From positions 29,078,001 to 29,142,000 of the forward strand of contig CM114274.1 of assembly GCA_050084515.1 (NCBI GenBank): DNA of 64,000 nucleotides, in the 5' to 3' direction. Below the pieces are notes generated by a model that was given only the letters and a program-made list of their open reading frames with translations, searched no databases and was not told the origin of the DNA. Positions 13,134-24,777 of this stretch are shown piece by piece (position 1 is the first letter of the stretch; every line of letters starts with the position of its first letter). Position numbers and translations under genes: made by a program. Source of the stretch: Blasia pusilla. Lineage: Eukaryota > Marchantiophyta > Marchantiopsida > Blasiales.

Positions 13134-15205
13134 TTAATTTAGCATTTCATTATATATAACATTCCAAGTGTAAATATTTATTTTGTTAGTAGCATTTTCA
13201 TTGTTTGTCATAATATGAATAGAATTCTTCGGGCCTACTCTTGACAAGGCAACATACAATTTTCCATGAGAAAATATTGGATTGGGCAAGTAAATACCAA
13301 CTCTATCTAATGTTTGACCTTGAGACTTATTAATAGTCATTACAAAAATAGGACGGATAGGAAATTGAAATCGTCGTAAATCAAAAGGTAGACCGGAATC
13401 AGAAGCTATCAATGGAATGTGTGGAATGAAAACTCAAGCTCCAATGTTTTTTCCCGTGATAATTGTTGCATCTATAAGATGTCGACTAAAGCCAGTTATC
13501 ACCAGCCGAGTCCCGTTTGCTTGTCCTTTGCTCCGTTCCTATTCCGTAATAGCATTATCGGAGCTCCAATCTTCAAAGTCAAACAATGAGATGGCAATCC
13601 AGATGGTAAACATGTATTCAAAACTTCTGTTGGATAAACAAGTCTCATCTCATCGTCGGAAACAAAATCAGCACTCAAGAAAGTATGCTCCTGCAAAAAC
13701 AAAATAAATCATTAATAATAAGAGAGATGATAGAAAAATGTAGCAATACAATAATCAAAATAGAATAATGATATTCAAGAATATAAATATTACCTCTCTT
13801 GGAAATCGAGACATGATTTCCGCGTTTATAATATCCACATTAGTATTCTTGGTTGACAAAATGGATGTACCCCTCAAGAAATCAATGTCACTCCACTTAT
13901 GAACATCGTGTCCATAAAAAATGTCAATGAAATCATTGAACCTTGTGGTTTTAACCATTATCGTATCCGGAACTTGTATAAAATCTTCTCCAAGGTCCAA
14001 ATGTAACGGTACACGACCCTCTCTTACCTCTAATAACCACGTTGCAAACGCTTCTTGCTCTTCTCGTGCATATCCTGATAATAAATATAAGATGAAGGAA
14101 TAAATAAATATTAAAAATAAACAAAAACCAGATGAAATGAAAAAGGTAAAATATTAGGTTTATTCTTTAATACCTTGTACAGTATTAACTCTCATGTTGG
14201 TAGTGAGTTTCAATAATCTCACGTCAAACCAAATAAGAGATCTCTAAGTGTTGAACGTACAAACTGTGGCACGATCTCCACGACGAACAACTGGAAGAAG
14301 TTGTCGAAAGTCACCACCAAATAAAACGATCTTCCCCCCAAAAGGCAAATCTCGTAATCGAGGATCCATCAAACCCATGATATCTTGGAAAGTACGATTA
14401 ACAGCCTCAAATGCGTGACGATGGGTCATAGGAGCTTCATCCCACATGATCAACTTCGCCTTTTGTATAAGGTGGGCCATATGACTATTGACCGATAGGC
14501 TGGAAAATCGATAACAAAATAATATGTGAGGAACATTTATGAAGGATAATCAAAGAATAAAACAATATTATGCATGCCATAAAAGGAAAAGAAATCTTAA
14601 ATCTAGACTTACTTGCAAGTGGAACTTTCATGTACTTGGATAGGAATCTTGAATCGATAATGAGCAATACGACCTCCATCCAATAATAAAGCGGCAATCC
14701 CCGAAGATGCAACTGCAAGAGCTATATGACCCTCGTTCCATGCCATTGCAAGAAGAAGGTTGTACAAAAATGTTTTTCCTGTTCCGCTAGGACCATCGAT
14801 AAAGAAAAGTTTTGCCTAAAAAATCCATATTTTTCATTACAGAAAAGCACTTTAAAAGAATAAAACTTAAAGAAATAAAAAGTATAAAAATAATAATAAA
14901 ATATACTATACATAATATCCACTTACAGAAGATGGCGCATCCTGTAAGATATCGCAAAAAGCATTACAAATAACTTCCCAAATAGCTCGTTGTCCATCAT
15001 TTAAAGATATCTCTCCTGCTCTCACACGTTCACAAAGCATATCATGATCGTAGGAGAGCTCTTCCTCTTCTAGACGCGAAATAGATAAATCACGAGCTTG
15101 GAAATTTGGTTGAGGCATGTCGGGGAAGTCCGCCATACTTTTACCATGATCTTGAAGATGGTAATGGACCTCCAATAACGCAAGATTAATAATATGAACA
15201 TCCAA
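13134..15205 (-). pseudogene. Helitron 1 PIF1-like helicase domain
   Basis: The C-terminal half of the Helitron protein, read right to left. The block 14906-15205 has the linker ending LNDGQRAIWEVICNAF. After an intron (about 14820-14927) comes a Walker A GPSGTGKT near 14780-14815, then ASSGIAALLLDGG. Walker B is LIMWDEAPM and the next motif GGDFRQLLPVV, both in 14244-14480. The blocks 13755-14000 and 13499-13702 carry LSTKN-VD-IN and the LYPTE-like and APIMLLRN motifs. The last block, 13134-13412, has MTINKSQGQTLDRVGIYL and the terminal LYVALSRV. Lesions seen: a TAG after the motif GDFRQLL block near 14244, a frameshift near 13510, and a TGA just upstream of FIPHIP near 13430. The helicase would unwind DNA during rolling-circle transposition; this copy cannot. 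Confidence 0.88.
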
Positions 15206-15283
15206 TGGAAGGGTCGGAATACCAATTCTCTATTACAACGAACAAATATTGAAGTTAAAACGTAAATAAAGTACCTAAAATAT

Positions 15284-17002
15284 TCATAAGAGAAATAAGA
15301 AAAAAATTGACTCAACAAAAGCCATGCATATTACCTCACGCCTTTGATGTAGAAGATTTTCTGTCAATGGAACCAAAAAATATTCCCACACCATAGCCGG
15401 AAGGGAAGGTGTATTATATAGAAGACAAATGGCAAAGAATAGACGTAATGAATAGCCACTACGAATGACAACCGCCACTTCAAAGCAAGAAAAGATCTCT
15501 CTATCGTCCTCCAAAAGTCCCATCTGAATAGCAGTCTCTTTGAAGGTAGGATAAACTACACCATCGATGGTTCTCAAATCTTGATATGATTGAGCTCCTC
15601 TCACATGATGGAGAAGTAATCGTAACCAATGACGCTCCCCTTCAGCTAGGATTAGCGAAAAAAAAAGTATTAGGAAGGAAGCATGAATATGATTTTAACA
15701 TTAACTCAAACTTTTCCTTAATAATTGTATCTTAACAAAGTATAGAAAGTTTACCTGGATTTGTCATATACAGACGTCCAATAGGATGTCCACATCCTTT
15801 TCGTGCACGTTTAGGGTGCCATTGCTTCTTATTCCAAGAGTAATGAGAAGGGAACTCCAAATAAAGATATTATCGCGCAGTCGAATCTGAAACATTAGTT
15901 GCAAACCATTGAGTGAGAGTGGTTTCCTTACTTCGCTCCAGAATATTACCCAATGAATCTTGCCCATGAAAATATACCATTTGACTGTCTGGAAGATGAA
16001 CAATCAATCTCACAATACTTGGTTGCTTTGCATGTAGACTAAACTTGAAGATTCGCCAACATGCTTCTGAAGAAGAAACGTACCTTCATACCATACAATA
16101 TAAATATTGTTAGAGTCCCACATAATATCATAGGAAAATTTGGGAGATCTTGAAAGATAGAAGGGATCAAAATACCTTGCATCAAGATATAATGATGTCT
16201 CATCAATAGTATCCTCTCCTGATGTAGTATTTGCCAAGGTATATGATATGGCATCAGATCCTTTGTACACATACTTATAAAAGTACTTTATTTCCAAGAT
16301 GCTATTTGTTATCTCTAGATTGATATGAAAATCAAATAAAGTACATAACATTGGATTGTATGAAACCACCCAACAATTATCAAAGTCATGATTTGACTTA
16401 TTTATCAATCTGCCATTATCACGCCTGCATACACATATAGAAGTATATAAATAGTTGGGGAAAAAAGATAGCACACTAATAGAAGAACATTAAATGACGA
16501 AATAAACAACAAAACCAATGAATTACCTCTAATAAATAGGATATCCATCCTCATTCTCCATTGTCATTGATGCAAAGGGCATTGGGTATCCTTTGGAACA
16601 TTTTTTTGTCGTTTTATCCGTGCAAGGTGCAGTTGGATGTGCTACTCCACACGGACCATGAATCATACAATTTCTTATAGTAGAATGTAGCCTAGGATGA
16701 GTCATGGGATTCGGAATCTCAGCAGATATGATATCGTCAGAATCAGAGGTTGTCCTTGGCTTATCCTCAGAAGCAAGAATAATTAGGATATGCACATGTG
16801 GTAGCCCTCTCTTTTGGAACTCGACCACATGAATGCATCCTACCACTCGACCCAAAATATGCCTATCCAATATTAGTCTCAACAACTCCTTCTTCTTTTG
16901 TTGGAAAACACGTACAACCAGGTCAGGATGATCAGACGTTGATTGCCCATGAAGCAGAGCAGAAGTAATCTCTAGCCATTTAGGATTGCAAGTCGTAGTC
17001 AA
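15284..17002 (-). pseudogene. Helitron 1 Rep (HUH) endonuclease domain and linker
   Basis: The block 16529-17002 starts TTTCNPKWLEI and contains the catalytic HUH motif as FQKRGLPHVHILIIL. An intron (about 16435-16528) separates it from 16010-16474, which carries the Rep tyrosine motif IKYFYKYVYKGSD with both tyrosines. Further left, a frame through 15764-16003 reads into IGRLYMTNPG, and after an intron 15284-15604 has DLRTIDGVVYPTFKETA and GLLEDDRE, typical of the Rep-helicase linker. The Rep is separated from the upstream exon by a TAA at 17003-17005, and a TAG follows YPIY at the intron edge. HUH and tyrosine residues are otherwise preserved. Confidence 0.88.
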
Positions 17003-17005
17003 AAA

Positions 17006-19964
17006 TTAGTCAGACTTCCCAAAATATCTCACAATGGCCATAGCATCATGGTACACTTGATGCATGTGACGGGGTCCTCCTATGAAAGACGAAGGTAAGA
17101 TAATACGTCTCCCTATGCCTTGACCGTTCACGTCATGCCGAGTCATGGCATCTCTGACACCTTGGTATAAATCAGCTCTCAACTCTTTTTTATGCAATCG
17201 TATCCAAGTTAGCCGTTGCATTTCGATAGTCGCATACATATCCACCAGATATTCTTGAGTAAGATGACCAAACCTCAACAACCGATTATTATCCATAGCG
17301 TTAGCTAGCATTTGAAGTCTGAATGAAGCAAATTGTAAAGCTGTAATGGTCTTTGAACTAGCCTCATGAATGGTGACCTCACCTTGAATTCCTCCTTGTA
17401 CAATATCATCTCTATCTTTGTCCATCATAGCATCCCCTCTTAACGGCATATCATCTCTATGATCATGTTGCCCTTGCAAAGGTATCCCAGGATGCGAACT
17501 TGCTTCACCATAAACAAAAGGCAAAACAAAGTGCAATGGGATATATGCTTCATTCAAGTCTAACACACGACGAATCCCTCCTCCATGTAAGCAAACAATA
17601 ATATCACGTCCTTCTACTAGCTCACTCCCATCTCCAGGCAAGATAGCTGCAATCTCTGAAGCAACAGGCAAGGTGTATCGTTTTGCATCGAGACCTTGCT
17701 TACTACCCTTAAGAACAATATGAAAGTCTGAATTACATGGATCAATAGCCACATTTCGAAATAAAGCCACATATGGATTATGGGCATGTAACATATCTTG
17801 TAATCCCCTTAAGATCTTTGGCCTCAATTGATCCCAATAATCTCCACTCATAATCCTTCTTCTATGTTCCATCTGATGCTCATCATCATGAATATAAATT
17901 TGCGCGAATTGTGGAGGAGCACCACTTTCAGCATAAAGAGGTCCAATAGAATGATATACACCACCTTGAATCCTGAAGTTTTGTGTACCGCCTCGTTGCT
18001 CTGTCACATGTGCCCCACTAGATGCCAATGGAAGATTACTATTATAGGCACGTGAATTACGCAAAAAATGAAGACCATTTGAACTCATACCAGAAAGTAA
18101 TTCTGCTAGTATAAAAGGTGAAGCTATCAAATATGGTAATTGAATCTTACCATGCCCACAACATATACTAAAAGGCGAGCTTATAAACCTAGTATAATTC
18201 ACTCTCTCACACTTCCAATGTAGAGCATTGCAAGTCAGACAAACAACATTCATAAGTCCAACACTAAAACGGCCAGTCATTCTATCAATACGATCTCCCA
18301 ACCTAAGAATTCGAATGTGATTCTCTTCAAAGTTAGGAATACGTGCAATATTGAGCAACTTTTTCAAGTTCACAACCCTTCTAGATCCCACATTTGGAAT
18401 CAAGGCATGTACATTGTCTTCATTTTCTTCCATGTGGCCTTCACGATTGGCTGCATTGGCATCGCTCCTTATCAACGGATCACAAACATGTGCAATCTCA
18501 TGTACTTCATCCAAATGTGATCCCACATTTGGAATCGAGGCAGATACATTGTCTTCATTCACTTCCATGTAGCCTTCACAATTAGGTCCATTGGCATCAT
18601 TCCTTATCAACGAATCGCCAACATGTGCAATCTCATGTACTTCATCCAAATGAGCATGTCTTCTTCTTTGGCCCTCAGCTCGAGCAACTTGAAGCATGTG
18701 AGATAATTGTAGAGGATTGGTAGGAACTGGAAGACTTCAAGCAGAGGTTAAGAAATTAACATATATAATTATAATAAAAATAAATATACATACAAACATA
18801 TCTATATTAAATTTGAGTATATAGTTTAGAAATAAACATTGGAGATGGAAATACCACAATCCTAGAATTTGGAATAGCTTCAACTTCATGATGTACCATA
18901 ATTGGCGTGCAAAAAAAATTGTTATTATAAATCATTCATAAAAATTTAAGACCAAGTAGGAAGCATCAATAATAAAAGTATGTAAAGCATACCTTGTATT
19001 AGCTTGAGTATGAAAGTCATTAGTATTCATAACCTCGACTTCCTCTCTAGGAAGAAGATTCACAAACCATTGATAAACATTCGCTTGGGCCAAATTATTG
19101 TGCCTTCTTCTCTGGCCTTGTGCTCGTGCAACTTGAAGCATAGCATATAATCCCCGAGGGTTGGACGGAAGTGGAAGACTGATAAAAATAATATTAATAA
19201 AAATAAAGTCAAAATAATTAAATGAAAAAACCAATAAAAAGAAAGAAATTAATGAGTGGATGAAACATACATTGGAGACGATGTAGAGTCTATTAAAGCA
19301 TGAAGATTTCCATTGGAAGGTGTTGCTACCAACCTGAACAAAGAATAAAAAAAGTCAGAATACGAAAAAAAATTATAACTATTATTATAATAAAAAGTAG
19401 AAATGTCATACATAAATAAATATCTTATAGTATTTGCGCCTGGTGAGCCATCGATGATGGGTGGTTGTAATTCTTCCATCGATGGAACATTCACAACAGC
19501 TTCAATAGATCTCAATTCAACTAATTTAGCATGTCTTCGCTTTTGTCCTTGAGCTCTCACAATTTGATGTATATCACGTAATCGTTGCGGGTTCGATGGA
19601 TTTGGAAGTCTACATCACAAACATGAAAGATATTAAAGTCACACAACAAATCTAGAGTGTGCACATATGGTTACGATATCATTCTATAATCATAATGCTA
19701 AATATCCTTACATTGGAGATGACAAAGTCGTTGAATGAGTTACAAATCGCACATCTTGAAGCGCCCTTCGTTTCTTTGAGAAGCAACCCTTCTAGCCTTC
19801 TTATATGCAAGCTTCTCTGTTTCCTCCGAAATCTGTATAGAAGATGAAGCACTACATGAAATGTGGTGATCATGCTCCACATTAGGTAAAGAGACTACAT
19901 TGGTGATGTCTGCGAATGGTCTTTTTTCATTTCGCCTTGATGGTTCCTCTTGAGATTCATGCAT
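17006..19964 (-). pseudogene. Helitron 1 N-terminal region (Helitron-like N domain plus repeated exons)
   Basis: The 563-codon open frame 17006-18697 is the conserved N-terminal part that precedes Rep in plant Helitrons. Recognisable pieces include FRIQGGVYHSIGPL, AQIYIHDDEHQMEHR, the block around YVALFRNVA, DIIVCLHGGG, and AMAIVRYFGKSD just before the Rep. It is preceded by two further exons (around 19000-19234 and 19430-19620) that repeat the motif NP-L-(M)LQVARAQGQRRRH. A starting segment, 19740-19964, has RPFADITNV, a common N-terminal signature. There is a single TAA between this frame and Rep at 17003-17005. Confidence 0.78.
18384..18653 (-). repeat. 135-bp in-frame tandem duplication inside the Helitron 1 gene
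   Basis: Two adjacent 135-bp units, 18384-18518 and 18519-18653, encode two copies of a 45-residue segment beginning HLDEVHEIAHV and ending IPNVGS. They keep frame but differ at many residues, so the duplication is old relative to the element's stops. Confidence 0.88.
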
Positions 19965-20147
19965 CTTGTGACAATATCAACCATCCGACCAAAATATGTA
20001 TTGTCAACATATACAAAAATAATAGAAAAAAGAGAAAAATTTGTAAAAAAAACTTATACTCAAGATTTGGTCCGTGAATATTTAAGCTATATTAAAAAAT
20101 AAATTTACACCTAACTCAAGTTTTTATAAAAATATGAAATAGGAAAA

Positions 20148-20723
20148 TCATTCTAACGCACAATGAGACTCGACCGTACTCATCTCACTTGAGTCCTCAT
20201 AGCAAATTGTATAACAATCACTAATTTCCCATGACCCCGACCCGCAACAATCACGTACAAATGAATGGCTAGATGCTATAGGGTCTGAGGAAGGGATGCA
20301 ATTATGTGTGGAATCTGTATCTCCTTCTCCCTCCTGACCTCCAACTACTTCTTGTGAAATAGAATGATGATTCAGCACAGGTGTGGTTAAAATCCTAGAT
20401 GCACTCTCATCATAACTATAACTCTGACCATTTCTCAAAGGGCTTATGCTAACATTAGGAGCATTAATCCTATTTTCGAAAATTGGCAATGGTACATAGC
20501 TAGGACTTAAAGCCTTATCCATATTTTCAAAAATCGGCGATGGAACATAGCCAGGACTTGAAGCATTATTCCTATTTTCAACGATCGGCGATGGGACATA
20601 CTCCGGACTTGATATTTGTATCACCTCTACGACATCGACATCTATAGGTGTATAATCCCTTTCTTGTTCATCAAGAGGAACGTAGAACTCACCATCGCTA
20701 AAGCGTAATTCGTCAGCACTCAT
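20148..20723 (-). CDS. 191-codon ORF with three 17-residue repeats, function unknown
   Basis: An open frame on the same strand as Helitron 1 and just upstream of it. It is acidic at the start (MSADELRFSDGEFYVPLDE) and has three tandem 17-residue repeats of the type SSPEYVPSPIVENRNNA (51-bp period at the DNA level, about 20460-20615). The rest is serine- and histidine-rich and probably disordered. It may be the first exon of the Helitron gene or a passenger. I recognise no family. Confidence 0.4.
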   Translation of the reverse strand: MSADELRFSDGEFYVPLDEQERDYTPIDVDVVEVIQISSPEYVPSPIVENRNNASSPGYVPSPIFENMDKALSPSYVPLPIFENRINAPNVSISPLRNGQSYSYDESASRILTTPVLNHHSISQEVVGGQEGEGDTDSTHNCIPSSDPIASSHSFVRDCCGSGSWEISDCYTICYEDSSEMSTVESHCALE

Positions 20724-20999
20724 TTATAAAGTATCTTGCATTATCCACAAAATTATTTTAATAACAGAAATATTTAAAAATAATAAAAGAAATACTCAAT
20801 AGAAAAGGACACTAAATCTCCACACCTAAATATTAGAACACAAGCAGAGAAGACTTACTTTTTTGAGTCACTCCACTCCCAAAGAAATGAAACTTGATCG
20901 TTTGCTCAACTCAACAATCTCAAACAGACATATCTGAGAACAAAACGAACATGGATTTGATGATTAATTGGATATACACAATAGATAGTACTCTCTAGG

Positions 21000-21203
21000 C
21001 TACTTATCTCCAATATCTCGACTATCTGCACCTATGTCTAAATCCCCACAATCCATACACCTATATTCCAGGTCGAACTCATCACCAACATACCATCCCT
21101 CGAAATCATAGAGGGAAGTGGAGGAATATTCTCCATCATCAAGTTCTTCAAGACCAGGACAAATATCTACAGAGTATCTCTCATTACTATTGAGAGTAAT
21201 CAC
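21000..21203 (-). CDS. Short acidic ORF (67 codons), function unknown
   Basis: A small, strongly acidic frame with a C-x2-C pair (YRCMDCGDLDIG). It has the same strand and similar composition to the 20148-20723 frame, about 280 bp away, and could be an exon of the same gene. No family recognised. Confidence 0.25.
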   Translation of the reverse strand: MITLNSNERYSVDICPGLEELDDGEYSSTSLYDFEGWYVGDEFDLEYRCMDCGDLDIGADSRDIGDK

Positions 21204-22730
21204 AATTTCCTCACCTATTGAGACTTCTCTAACCTCCTGAGTCTCATTGAAACCATTTGAAATAGGAGCAAAAAATCAAGGGTCCACATCAAACAATTTT
21301 CGTTTTCATTTAGAGCGAGATAATGAAAATCTATGTTCATCTCTCTCTACCAAATATTCAAGACTCGTATATTTATTACAATTTCTTCCACAATTATCGG
21401 CCTCTTGCATCTCGATGAGAGAGTTGACATGGCGTAAGCTAGTTAGGCTCACTCCGCATAGGCAATATTATTCACTGCAAATTTAAAAAGAGCATATTAA
21501 ATTTTCAATATAAATTAGATAATTCAAGTAAAAAAACATAACTACTAATATAATTTCATAAGACTCAAATAATAAAAACGCTATAAAATTTGTAAGAGAA
21601 CCAAATCCGGGCATAAGAAAAAACATTTTCATAACTAAAATCCAAAGTCCCCCTAGCTCTTGACATATAGCAGGGCTATGTGAGTAAGGCCGAGTCATGA
21701 AGTGCGGGCCAAGTGGGCCGTGTTCGAGCCCCGCTCCGAGCTGGAATATGTTTTAACACTACCCGTCCTCTAGCGGCATTGACAGCTGATAAAGGTCATC
21801 CACGTAACCTCCAAGTGGCCTGCAAAGTGTTCATGTGGATTTTTAGTGCATTGGAATCTTCTTCTCACAAGCTTGATCATCTCACAATCATCGTGGATCT
21901 AGTTGTTATGACCTCAAACATGGAAAATCCCCAAACGCTCAATCAAGTTCCAAATTACTAGTATTCCCTCGACGCTCAACTCTTATGGGACTTAAGATCT
22001 TGACAAGTCCAACTTTATGTTTGGTCTTGTTCTACTAGGTCACCATCCCCCATTGTTTCACATGCCCATCAAGGCTTACCTCTCACTTTTGCAATTCATG
22101 TCTCACTTGTGAGACTCCAACATGCCTCCATCCTAGTATAAGCCCACTAGAATTGTGATGTTTGGCATTGGCGCGCATCTAGTTATGAGGACCGTAGTAG
22201 TAACAGAAATTGAGTATTGTTTCTCTAGTTTTATACTACTAGTGAAAATCATATGTTTCTATGTGAAGGCTCCAGTTCTTATCGGCTGCATAAATTTCAT
22301 ACAAATGATAAGAATCTTAACATAGTAATAACAAGTAAACAATCCACAATAATACAATGTTCAAATATATATATATCCTCAACATTTCACACTTACTAGA
22401 AGGAGGTAAACTAAAAATGCCTCCCCTATGACAGTTGGTACTTGATTAAGATATTTTCCTTGGAAATGGAAAAAATAGGAGTAAAATAGAAATAACATGT
22501 TGAATCATACCTTTGCTATTATACATACTATTTTGAAATTTTGGAATGCTATTAAATATGGAAATTTTGAAATCTTTCATAGAATTCATCGTGCAATGAT
22601 TCCAAATAACACGTTGTTTATTATTCAATATGACCTCTCCTCCCACTATATTTATAGAAAATTTGGACTTTTAGGTCTTGTAAAATAAAGAAAAATTCTC
22701 CTAAATTTACAGGAGAGAAGAGAAAACATG
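21204..22730. other. Non-coding stretch, no gene seen
   Basis: AT-rich sequence with only short, unrelated frames. The missing 5' end of Helitron 1 probably lies here or slightly left. A GC-richer patch at about 21690-21740 resembles a T-arm (GTTCGAGCC) but does not fold into a complete tRNA. Confidence 0.4.
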
Positions 22731-22847
22731 CAAGTTTTTCTTTTTTAGTGTATGCTTTTTTATCCAAAAGGTTTGATGCCATCTTAAGAAATTTAATGGC
22801 ATCAACCTTTTGGATAAAAAAAACATACACTAAAAAATAAAAACTTG
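22731..22847. repeat. Long foldback (inverted repeat) with 52-nt arms
   Basis: Left arm 22731-22782 and right arm 22796-22847 are almost perfectly complementary, with a 13-nt loop (22783-22795). The arms begin CAAGTTTTT and end AAAAACTTG and enclose ATCCAAAAGGTT and GATGCCAT. Only a few mismatches or one-base bulges are present. This could be a foldback/MITE-type element or a hairpin-RNA precursor. Confidence 0.9.
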
Positions 22848-22944
22848 GTAAACATCGAGAAGGGATTTTGGAGTGAAGATGGGAATATGGACTTTAACTT
22901 TAAGTAAGATGGCATTTCAAGGGGGTTCAAGGATTGAAATTTTA

Positions 22945-23012
22945 ATTTCACCGTATATTTGGAATATCAAATATGCGGTGAAATAACAAATGCCTTAGTA
23001 GGCTAAGGCATT
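22945..23012. repeat. Two adjacent hairpins
   Basis: The first has 17-nt arms (22945-22961 and 22968-22984; ATTTCACCGTATATTTG with one mismatch) and a 6-nt loop. The second has perfect 10-nt arms (22989-22998 and 23003-23012; AATGCCTTAG) and a 4-nt loop. They lie about 100 bp from the larger foldback. Confidence 0.85.
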
Positions 23013-24777
23013 GGTTGGTTCATGAAAAAGATAGGCAAATCACATTGTCACAAGTTTTTACTAATCGAGTAAATTCTTAGGATGAAAACAAAATGGTTTC
23101 CCTTTTACCTCTTTCAAGAAGTGGTATGTTCGGGTAGATCGATCTTTTGAAGTGCTAATTTAACTCCCACTAGTCCCTTTGTGGGACTTGATAGTTTTAG
23201 AGAAAGATACTCTTGCAGAGATTTTTTAGAGGATGTTTTATCATGTTGAAAGTTTCCTTCTCTATGAAGGGATGCTAAACAAGTGTGCGGCCAATATTAG
23301 TAATGTGAAGGAGGGAGCGGATGGTAGATTAAAAATGGTAAATTTAGTAAAAGTCACAATTTTAACTTTATAAGGACTTAGTTGTAGAGGGGACACTTGT
23401 TGGTGGATCCTGAGTAGGAGGTTAGATTTTTTTTTTTGTAATGTGGTTTGTTAGACTTTAGAACTTGAGAATTCATATCAATCAGAGTATTTATTCCTGT
23501 AATTTTGTTTGTCAAGCTTTACAAGTAATAGGTTGAAGTAATTTGGTTGGAAAGTTGAAAAGAGAAATAGGACTTTCCATGTGCTAGAGGATTTGGTGAA
23601 CATAGATTGATTTGAGTGCTGCTTTTTGCATTGGAAGGAATTGGTTTTCTCTATAAATAAGACGATCTATTTGGAGACTCGAGAGTAAGAAGTGAGTGGG
23701 GACCAGTTTTTATTAGTGTGATATTCAAATCCAAGTTGCCATTGACAATGTATGTGTGAAAAGAGCTCATCATGCCAAAAGTTTCATTCAGAAGTGTACA
23801 TAAAGTGAAAAAACAACTGCTGCTCATGTTGGAAAAATGAATGTCTATGGTGTATAAAAATAGTAGAACGGCTAGGAAAATGCGCACATGAATGACATAT
23901 AAATGTCAGTGAAAAGATGGCACAAGATTGCTGTTGAATTATCTATCCTATGTACTTTCGGAGAAGTGACTCAATGAGTGAGACATATAGTTGTAACTTT
24001 GCATCACCATCTATAGTAGAACTGGCATGCCTCATAAAGTCCTTGAAATAGAAAGTAGCCTTCTCAAGATTTTGATTATACTGAGCATTTTGCTGCTCAA
24101 TAGCTAATGCTTTATCTGAGAGTGAAGCAAGTTACCCCGAAAGGCGTGATACAAGTGCCTTCAAGGAATCATTATGATTATGAAGTTCATCTACTTTGAT
24201 GAGGACATTCTTATGCACATGGAGTGGAACTAGAGAGGTCCTATCTACCATAATCTTTGGAAGTGGCAATGGTGGTTCCCGTGGAAGAGGTGTTGTAGAC
24301 TGATTGCCCTCGTAGGGAGATCTCCTAGACGGCATCTGGATTCGAATCTGCCAAAATGATAGAGAATTGTTAGTAAGCAGACTGATGCAGAATGTAGAGA
24401 GTAAAACTCCAACATGAACACAAAAGAAATGGCGGCGATATATATAACTGAGTGTAGTAAAGGTACAGATAGAAACTGGATAGTGAAAAGTTTGAAAGTA
24501 TGAAGTATGTTAATTGTTGTGACATCAAAACTAGTAATTAGGAATGTGTGTACACAATATGAGAACATATAAAAAATAGCCATAAGAACATGGATGGATA
24601 AGCGGTAATGTAATTGAGTATAACCAATTTTTCAGATTTCCTTGAAACATGAGATGAGTGTGTGAAAGATATCTGAAAGACAGAATATGGAAGAGTATAT
24701 TAAATGTGAAAAGAAGTGGAAAAGAAATAATACAATGACATATAAGACATACATGCTAAAAATTAGGAAGAGTGACT
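23013..24777. other. Non-coding stretch between hairpins and gypsy 1
   Basis: No recognisable protein. A minus-strand frame at 24132-24335 (67 codons, proline-rich start, then a helical VDELHNHNDSLKALVSRL) might be a retroelement gag remnant, but there is not enough to call it. Confidence 0.35.

Larger units (their letters stand above)
13006..20723 (-). mobile_element. Autonomous-type plant Helitron, decayed (Helitron 1)
   Basis: A rolling-circle transposon on the minus strand, recognised by a Rep (HUH) domain followed by a PIF1-like helicase in one multi-exon gene, the layout of plant Helitrons. The candidate 3' end is a CTAGT at 13010-13006, matching the Helitron CTRRT rule. A weak 4-5-bp stem around ATGC-CGAT-GCAT lies a few bases inside it, poorer than usual. 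The 5' end (TC) is not located; 20723 is the furthest reading frame likely to belong. Several in-frame stops and at least one frameshift make this copy inactive. Its coding region is AT-rich compared with the block on its left. Confidence 0.8.

Noticed and set aside
21690-21740. Possible tRNA (GTTCGAGCC resembling a T-arm)
   Set aside because: No matching acceptor stem, D-arm or anticodon arm could be placed.
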